Assembly: GCA_965212125.1 (NCBI GenBank)
Contig: OZ243045.1
Span: forward strand, 930,001-994,000
Direction: 5' to 3'
Length of the DNA stretch: 64,000 nt
Source of the DNA: CAYRJD01 sp965212125
GTDB taxonomy: Bacteria > Actinomycetota > Acidimicrobiia > Acidimicrobiales > Poriferisodalaceae
The translations under genes were made by a program, and so were the position numbers. Below, one piece after another: positions 59,215 to 64,000 of the stretch. The notes beneath the pieces are model-generated. The model did no database searches and was not told where the DNA came from. It saw nothing but the letters and a program-made list of their open reading frames with translations. Within the stretch, counting starts at the first letter, position 1; every line of letters begins with the position of its first letter.

Positions 59215-60748
59215 TGAGCTCGGCCAGCAGATCCAACAGGCAGTTTTCAACTACCTCGGTTAACGCCGGGTGGATGTAGAACTGCTTGGCTGCCATCTGC
59301 TCTATTGACAGGTCAAACTCCATCGTTGCGATCAGCGGCTGTATCAGCGTTGAGGCTTGCGCTCCGATGATGTGCGCGCCCAGCAACTTGCCGGTGCGGC
59401 GATCGGCTATGAACTTCGCAAAGCTGGTGGTGTCTTCCATCGCCCAGCCGTAGGCGGTGTCGCCGTAGGACTTCTTCGCCACCGCCACCTCATATCCGTC
59501 GGCGCGGGCTGCGCGTTCGGTTAGCCCGACCGAAGCGATCTGCGGATTGGAAAACACCGCATGCGGCACAAACGCCTCGTTCACACTTTTCATCTCGTTG
59601 TCGTCTTTGACAACGGGCGAGCCGATTGTTACCAAAAGGTTGTGCCGCAGCGCCCGGACTTGCGCGTTGGCTAAATGCTTGAGCTGAATAGCGCTGGACA
59701 GATCGCCGCAAGCCCAGACGCCTTCCACGTTCGTAGCGAAATGCTCATCGGTGAGAACGCGGCCCGCTTCGTGCGCTATTCCGCCCGCTTCTAGGTTGAG
59801 CTGATCGCCATTGGGCACGCGGCCAGTAGCCACCAGCAAGACATCGCTTTGCAAAACCTCGGTGCTGGCTTTGGTGCCAGTTTTGCCGCTGCCGTCGTTG
59901 CTTGTTATCTCTACGTTGAACTGGTTACTTGTGGGTCCCGACGTGCCCGGCTCGTAGCTGATCTTTCCCACGTTTGTGTCTAGTCGCAAATCAAAATACT
60001 GCGCTGCCGTTTCGGTAAAGGCGGCCGACACCTCATCGTCTTCGGCTCGCAGCAAGGCGCCGCTGCGGTTGACCACGGCTACCTTCGTGCCAAGCGCGGC
60101 AAACACGTAACCAAGCTCGCACGCGATGTAACCGCCGCCCAGCACGGTCATTCGCTTGGGCAACTCCGGCAGACGCATCACGGTGTCGGAGGTGTCGAAC
60201 GGCACGTCGGCCAAGCCTTCAAATGGCGGCACGAAGGGGCGTGCGCCAGCGCCAAGGACGATGTGCGGCGCAGTTATCAGGGCTGGTTCGGGCTCGCTGC
60301 CGGAACCGGGCTCGCCGGCGGACTGGCCGTCGGAGTGTCCACCGGGCTGGTTCGCACGCACCGACAAAAGCCTTTCGCCTGCAAAACTTGCCTCGCCCGC
60401 AAACACGGTCACGTTGGCGCAGCCATCTCCCACCCGATAGTCAAATCCGCCCGCGGCGATCGGATCTATCCGGCCGAATACTCGGTCACGAATAGCTGGC
60501 CAATCCACACTGTTGATCTGGGCGTCTATGCCGTAGGTGGACGAATGCGAAATGGCGGTCGCCACGTCAGCGGAATAAACAAACATCTTTGACGGGATAC
60601 AGCCGACGTTCAGACACGTCCCGCCAAAAACTCCTCGCTCAACGACGGCGATAGACCAGTTATCAAAATCGGGGGTGATGATTGAGTTAGCCGAGCCGGT
60701 TCCGACGATTATCAGATCAAACTCTTGCGGCGTGCTTGCTGGTGCCAT
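59207..60748 (-). CDS. mtr: Mycothione reductase
   Basis: 513 residues. FAD loop GTGSANSIIT, redox-active disulfide GGTCLNVGCIPSK, NADPH loop GGGYIACELG, and the C-terminal catalytic His-Glu in IHPALTEVVEN. It reduces mycothiol disulfide with NADPH. The sequence matches mycothione reductase better than lipoamide or glutathione reductase (FVYSADVA after the disulfide). Forms a pathway with MshD at 13 kb. A Gly/Ser/Glu insertion near 145-155. Confidence 0.92.
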   Translation of the reverse strand: MAPASTPQEFDLIIVGTGSANSIITPDFDNWSIAVVERGVFGGTCLNVGCIPSKMFVYSADVATAISHSSTYGIDAQINSVDWPAIRDRVFGRIDPIAAGGFDYRVGDGCANVTVFAGEASFAGERLLSVRANQPGGHSDGQSAGEPGSGSEPEPALITAPHIVLGAGARPFVPPFEGLADVPFDTSDTVMRLPELPKRMTVLGGGYIACELGYVFAALGTKVAVVNRSGALLRAEDDEVSAAFTETAAQYFDLRLDTNVGKISYEPGTSGPTSNQFNVEITSNDGSGKTGTKASTEVLQSDVLLVATGRVPNGDQLNLEAGGIAHEAGRVLTDEHFATNVEGVWACGDLSSAIQLKHLANAQVRALRHNLLVTIGSPVVKDDNEMKSVNEAFVPHAVFSNPQIASVGLTERAARADGYEVAVAKKSYGDTAYGWAMEDTTSFAKFIADRRTGKLLGAHIIGAQASTLIQPLIATMEFDLSIEQMAAKQFYIHPALTEVVENCLLDLLAELKS

Positions 60749-60768
60749 GTTTCTAGTCTCGTTTTCTG

Positions 60769-60798
60769 CTTACAAAGGTTCCGCTTACAAGAGCGCTT
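60769..60798. repeat. 15-bp duplication holding the serine-hydrolase stop
   Basis: GCTTACAAAGGTTCC (60769-60783) and GCTTACAAGAGCGCT (60784-60798). The second holds the TAA of the upstream gene. Confidence 0.8.
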
Positions 60799-62011
60799 GA
60801 TAAACCAGCGCCTTCAGTTCTGGTCTGATCGGATGCGTGCTTGACGGCAGCAGCTGCGTTAGAAACACAACCGTTATCTCCTCGGCTGGATCAACCCAGA
60901 ACGCAGTCGAAGCCGCACCACCCCAAGCGAACTCACCGGCGCTGCCCAGCATTTTAGTTTTGGGCGGGTCGAGATTGACCGAGAAACCTAAGCCAAACCC
61001 AACCCCGTCAAAGGCGGCTTCGGCGAAAAGTGGCCGCCCGACCGCCGTCAGATCCTTGCCGTCCGGTAGGTGGTTTTGCGTCATGTAAGCCAGAGTTGCG
61101 CGGCCGATGATGCGGGTGCCATCTAGCGTGCCGCCAGCCAGCAGCATCTGCGTGAAGCGGTGGTAGTCCGCCATGGTTGACACCAGGCCGCCGCCGCCCG
61201 ATAGCGCTTTGGGCGCGCTGAGGTAGGCCGAGGTTTCGGCGTCATCTAGCAGCGTGCGCTTCAGCGTTTTGGGATTGGGTGCGTAGTTGCTGGTGAACCT
61301 TTGAGCCTCGCTAGCTGGCACCGAAAAACCGGTGTCACTCATCTTGAGCGGTTCCAGTATGTGTTGAGCGAAATACTCATCCAGGCTTTGGCCGGACAGC
61401 ACCTCCACCAAGCGCCCCAGCACGTCGGTCGAATACGAGTAGTTCCATTCGCTGCCCGGTTCAAACAAAAGTGGAAGGCTGGCAAGAACGTCGCAAGAGT
61501 GCTCCAGGTCGCCGGGCATGCCCCAGACAAAACCGTTCTTACGATAAATCTCATCCACAAAATGAGCCAGGTGAAAGTCGTAGGTGAGCCCGCTCATGTG
61601 CGTGAGCAAATCGTGCACCGTGATCTCACGCTTTGGTTCGCGGGTTTGATACGCCAGCGCGTTGCCGCCAGCGAAAACTCGGGTGTTAGCGAAGTTAGGC
61701 AGCCAGCGAGATATCGGGTCGCCCAGCTGAAACATCCCCTGCTCATATAGCTGCATCGCGGCGATCGAGGTAATCGGCTTGGTCATTGAATAGATGCGAT
61801 AGAGGGTGTCGGCCTCCACCGGCAGATTTCGCTCGCAATCGCGCTGGCCGTAGCGATCAACGTAGGCGACCTTGCCGCCGCGGCTGACCAGCACATAGGT
61901 GCCAGGCAAGCGTTCGTCATCAACGTATTTGTGCAGGTGGGTGCCAATCAGCGAAAGCCGTTCGGCGCTCAGCCCGACCTCGGCTGGATCAATCTCTACT
62001 TCAATGGTCAT
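60785..62011 (-). CDS. Serine hydrolase of the beta-lactamase/EstB family
   Basis: 408 residues. Ser-x-x-Lys is SMTK near residue 75, followed by the Tyr motif in WNYSYSTDVLG near residue 190, and a Gly-rich C-terminal EFAWGGAA in place of KTG. These are class C beta-lactamase-like esterases; no signal peptide, so a cytoplasmic esterase is more likely than a true lactamase. Start ATG at 62011; a TTG five codons upstream is less likely. Confidence 0.88.
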   Translation of the reverse strand: MTIEVEIDPAEVGLSAERLSLIGTHLHKYVDDERLPGTYVLVSRGGKVAYVDRYGQRDCERNLPVEADTLYRIYSMTKPITSIAAMQLYEQGMFQLGDPISRWLPNFANTRVFAGGNALAYQTREPKREITVHDLLTHMSGLTYDFHLAHFVDEIYRKNGFVWGMPGDLEHSCDVLASLPLLFEPGSEWNYSYSTDVLGRLVEVLSGQSLDEYFAQHILEPLKMSDTGFSVPASEAQRFTSNYAPNPKTLKRTLLDDAETSAYLSAPKALSGGGGLVSTMADYHRFTQMLLAGGTLDGTRIIGRATLAYMTQNHLPDGKDLTAVGRPLFAEAAFDGVGFGLGFSVNLDPPKTKMLGSAGEFAWGGAASTAFWVDPAEEITVVFLTQLLPSSTHPIRPELKALVYQALL

Positions 62012-62101
62012 GCAGGTGTGAGTCAACTTGATTTTGGTCGCTTTCGCACGCTTGCGCCACCAAGTCTGCGCCGTCAGGCTTGCGCCCTACAGTTTGTAGC
62101 C

Positions 62102-62803
62102 GTGGCTAGCGACAATCTGTTTGGAACTTTGCTGCTGGTGCGCCACGGCCAATCGCAGGTCATGGCTAACGGAACCGTGGGCGGCCCCAAAGGCTGCACC
62201 GGCCTGACCGAACTGGGGCGCAAGCAGGCCGAAGCGCTGCGCGATCGGTTTGCGGCGGGCTTTGAGCCAGAGGTGGATGTGGTCTGTTCATCGCCGCTGC
62301 CAAGAGCGTTTGAGACCACGCAGATAGTTCTGCCAGCGCTGGCGAAAGCGCAGGGCGGCATCGTCGTGCGCGAGGAGCTAGAGGAGATGCGGCTGGGTGC
62401 GGTGGATGGGATCACCTGGGAGCAGGCACGTGAGCGTTTTGAGTGGGTCTCGCCCGATGACGATCCTTATGCCCCGGTGGTGACTGGCGGTGAGAGCCGC
62501 AATGGATTTCGCAAGCGTGTTGCGGCCGAGCTTGAAAAAATCGTTCAGGAATACCTGCTGCCTAATCCCGGCACGACCGTGTTTATTGGCTGCCACGGTG
62601 GCGTGGTGGCGGCGGCCGTGGCCGCGGCGCTAGGGGTTGACCCCGAACACCACGGCGTGTCGACCACCGCGATTGTTACCTCGATCACGCAGATTGACGT
62701 GCAAAATCACAACTCCAAGCCGCGTTGGGTGTGCACGCGCTACAACGATGCCGCACACCTAGACAAGCACGAGATTGAACCCCTAACCCAAGACGTTCTT
62801 TAG
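62102..62803 (+). CDS. Histidine phosphatase family protein
   Basis: 233 residues from GTG 62102. Catalytic LLVRHGQSQ near residue 12 and the second histidine in IGCHGGVVAA; the Asp/Glu proton donor is in EELEEMRLG. Phosphoglycerate-mutase superfamily; specific substrate unknown. A longer reading from 61931 would run across the serine-hydrolase start and adds nothing recognisable. GTG 62102 lies 91 bases downstream of that divergent start. Confidence 0.87.
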   Translation: MASDNLFGTLLLVRHGQSQVMANGTVGGPKGCTGLTELGRKQAEALRDRFAAGFEPEVDVVCSSPLPRAFETTQIVLPALAKAQGGIVVREELEEMRLGAVDGITWEQARERFEWVSPDDDPYAPVVTGGESRNGFRKRVAAELEKIVQEYLLPNPGTTVFIGCHGGVVAAAVAAALGVDPEHHGVSTTAIVTSITQIDVQNHNSKPRWVCTRYNDAAHLDKHEIEPLTQDVL

Positions 62804-62835
62804 TCAACCGGACACCCATACCATGAGAGCTACCA

Positions 62836-63177
62836 ATGAAGCCGGTTGAGATCACGGTGACTTGCGCCAGCAAGCAAGAGGCTGACGCCATCGCGCGCAA
62901 CGTCGTTGGCACGCACCTAGCTGCGTGCAGTCAAACATGGCCAATCAACAGTTGCTACCGCTGGGAAGGCAAGGTCGTTGAAGATACGGAGCACGTCCTG
63001 CTCTTTAAGACCATTGACACACACTTTGACCAGATTTGCAGCATTATCGGATCAATCCACAGCTACGAGTTGCCGTCCATCGTCATGATCGCCATAGCTA
63101 AAACCGGCCCCGGATACATGGACTGGCTCCTTGAATCCACCAACCCAGAACCCAACAGGGTGAAAGCTGGTCATTAG
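62836..63177 (+). CDS. cutA: CutA-family divalent-cation tolerance protein
   Basis: 113 residues. ITVTCASKQEADAIARN and CYRWEGKVVEDTEHVLLFKT are the CutA1 signature; small ferredoxin-like trimer that in bacteria is linked to copper tolerance, though its role is still debated. ATG 62836 is 13 bases after another ATG (62823) in a 13-bp imperfect duplication; the upstream ATG opens an 8-codon frame into cutA. Confidence 0.9.
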   Translation: MKPVEITVTCASKQEADAIARNVVGTHLAACSQTWPINSCYRWEGKVVEDTEHVLLFKTIDTHFDQICSIIGSIHSYELPSIVMIAIAKTGPGYMDWLLESTNPEPNRVKAGH

Positions 63178-63179
63178 GC

Positions 63180-64000
63180 ATGCTGAGCGAACGCATTGAA
63201 GCGAAGTGGATTGACACTTTCGTAAAGGTTTTTGAGATGTGCGAGGTGGAGGCGCCGCAGACCGCTGCGATCTTGTCTGAAACGCAAAGCCGTTCCGTGA
63301 ATGTGAACCTGGCGGAGCTGGCGCTGGCGCGACTGGGAGTGCGACCAATCCACATAGTGATGCCCACCCCGCCGCAAAGCGCGCCCGTGCCGGTGCGCTC
63401 AACCGGTGCGTCCGATGCCATCGCCGGATCATCGGCGGTAATCGCCGCTCTCGGAGCGGTTGACTTCGCCGTTGATTGCACCGTTGAAGGGTTGCTGCAC
63501 GCCGCTGAGCTGCCGCAGATTCTGGGCGAGGGGACGCGCGTGCTGATGGTTTCCAATGAGCATCCCGAAGCACTCGAACGCCTCATACCCAACCCCGACC
63601 TGGAGCCAAAAGTGAAGGCTGGCATCAAGCGCCTGATTGCGGCCAAAGAAATGCTGGTTACCTCAGCCGCTGGCACAAACCTGAGCGTGGGCTTGACCGA
63701 CGCTCCTTGCGGGGGTGGCTGGGGTTACACCACTCGCCCCGGCACGATCACTCATTGGCCTGGCGGGCTTTGCCTGGCTTTCCCGCATGCGAACACGGTC
63801 AATGGCACGATCGTGATGGATCGTGGCGACATGAACCTCACGTTCAAGCGCTACCTGGAGTCGCCGCTCACCTTGCATATTGAAAACGACTACGTGGTGG
63901 AGATCAGCGGCGACGGCACCGACGCCGAGCTATTCCGCAGCTACATAGCCGCCTGGGGCGAGCGTGAGGCGTATGCGACTAGCCACGTCGGCTGGGGAAT
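63180..64000 (+). CDS. NicX-like 2,5-dihydroxypyridine dioxygenase/M29 aminopeptidase-like protein, partial
   Basis: The first 273 codons of a gene that leaves the window. Late in this part are HWPGGLCLAFP, VNGTIVM, GDGTDAELFR and YATSHVGWG, similar to the iron-binding end of NicX, which splits 2,5-dihydroxypyridine, and to the related aminopeptidase T/M29 fold. I am not sure which activity applies. Start ATG 63180, two bases after the cutA stop, so co-translated with it. Confidence 0.75.
   Translation, partial: MLSERIEAKWIDTFVKVFEMCEVEAPQTAAILSETQSRSVNVNLAELALARLGVRPIHIVMPTPPQSAPVPVRSTGASDAIAGSSAVIAALGAVDFAVDCTVEGLLHAAELPQILGEGTRVLMVSNEHPEALERLIPNPDLEPKVKAGIKRLIAAKEMLVTSAAGTNLSVGLTDAPCGGGWGYTTRPGTITHWPGGLCLAFPHANTVNGTIVMDRGDMNLTFKRYLESPLTLHIENDYVVEISGDGTDAELFRSYIAAWGEREAYATSHVGWG

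Noticed and set aside
61931..62101. Longer start of the histidine phosphatase
   Set aside because: The extra residues overlap the coding start of the divergent serine hydrolase and show no conserved features.
1..64000. tRNA or rRNA genes
   Set aside because: I looked in the gaps for cloverleaf-like sequence and TTCRANYC-type T-loops and saw none; the gaps are short, so large RNA genes are excluded.

Overview
The window is a gene-dense, high-GC stretch (about 60% GC by eye, not computed) of an actinobacterial chromosome. The lineage call rests on several independent markers: a mycothiol synthase (MshD), a mycothione reductase, a Bpa-type proteasome activator, a histone-H1-tailed DksA/TraR protein, the block ileS / traR / lspA / rluD next to yggT / sepF / yggS / pgeF / ftsZ, and a MurE with the DNPR signature of meso-diaminopimelate cell walls. 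I cannot place it below phylum. I see no phage, plasmid, transposon, CRISPR, rRNA or tRNA. No gap between genes exceeds about 170 bases.

Layout. 1-5.4 kb: 5' part of a YgfZ-like folate protein, a fused anthranilate synthase, a GroES-like protein, a hydrolase and an acyl-CoA ligase. 5.5-10.9 kb: histidine operon hisD-C-B-H-A-F. 11-18.3 kb: nth, rlmN, mshD, menG and menA, then a thiolase/OB-fold pair and a nitroreductase. 18.4-23.1 kb: an unknown protein, Bpa, a phosphodiesterase, rluD, lspA and the H1-tailed TraR protein. 23.3-44.7 kb: ileS, then a single leftward division and cell-wall cluster transcribed mraZ-rsmH-ftsL-ftsI-murE-mraY-murD-ftsW-murG-murC-murB-ftsQ-ftsZ-pgeF-yggS-sepF-yggT. 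44.8-51.1 kb, rightward: a small protein, an HNH nuclease, a lipoate-ligase-like protein and a MoxR/DUF58/transglutaminase operon. 51.2-53.7 kb: DUF3040, dinB and a Nudix hydrolase. 53.8-59.2 kb: a two-component system with a GerMN lipoprotein (mtrAB-lpqB-like), a nucleoside hydrolase and a 2-oxoglutarate oxygenase. 59.2-64 kb: mycothione reductase, a serine hydrolase, a phosphatase, cutA and a partial NicX-like dioxygenase.

The gene content is largely housekeeping. The unusual signal is at the base level. Many gene junctions, and many variable protein loops, carry imperfect tandem duplications of about 13-22 bp (typically 13-15 bp at junctions). Inside coding sequence the units are 15 or 18 bp, so the frame is kept; at junctions they are often 13 or 14 bp. 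Several duplicate the translation start itself. The clearest case lies between murC and murB: three 14-bp units each carry ATGA, giving a chain of two 5-codon mini-ORFs whose stops overlap the next start. A related arrangement precedes hisC. Start-bearing duplications also precede trpEG, a lipoate-ligase-like gene, a sensor kinase and a nucleoside hydrolase.

Other points: a five-box, 10-bp-phased MraZ operator over a good mraZ promoter; hisH with no ATG, GTG or TTG start but a well-spaced CTG; a GroES-like protein ending in GLYL, like the proteasome-docking tails of Mpa and Bpa; and an unknown coiled-coil protein in the usual place of divIVA.
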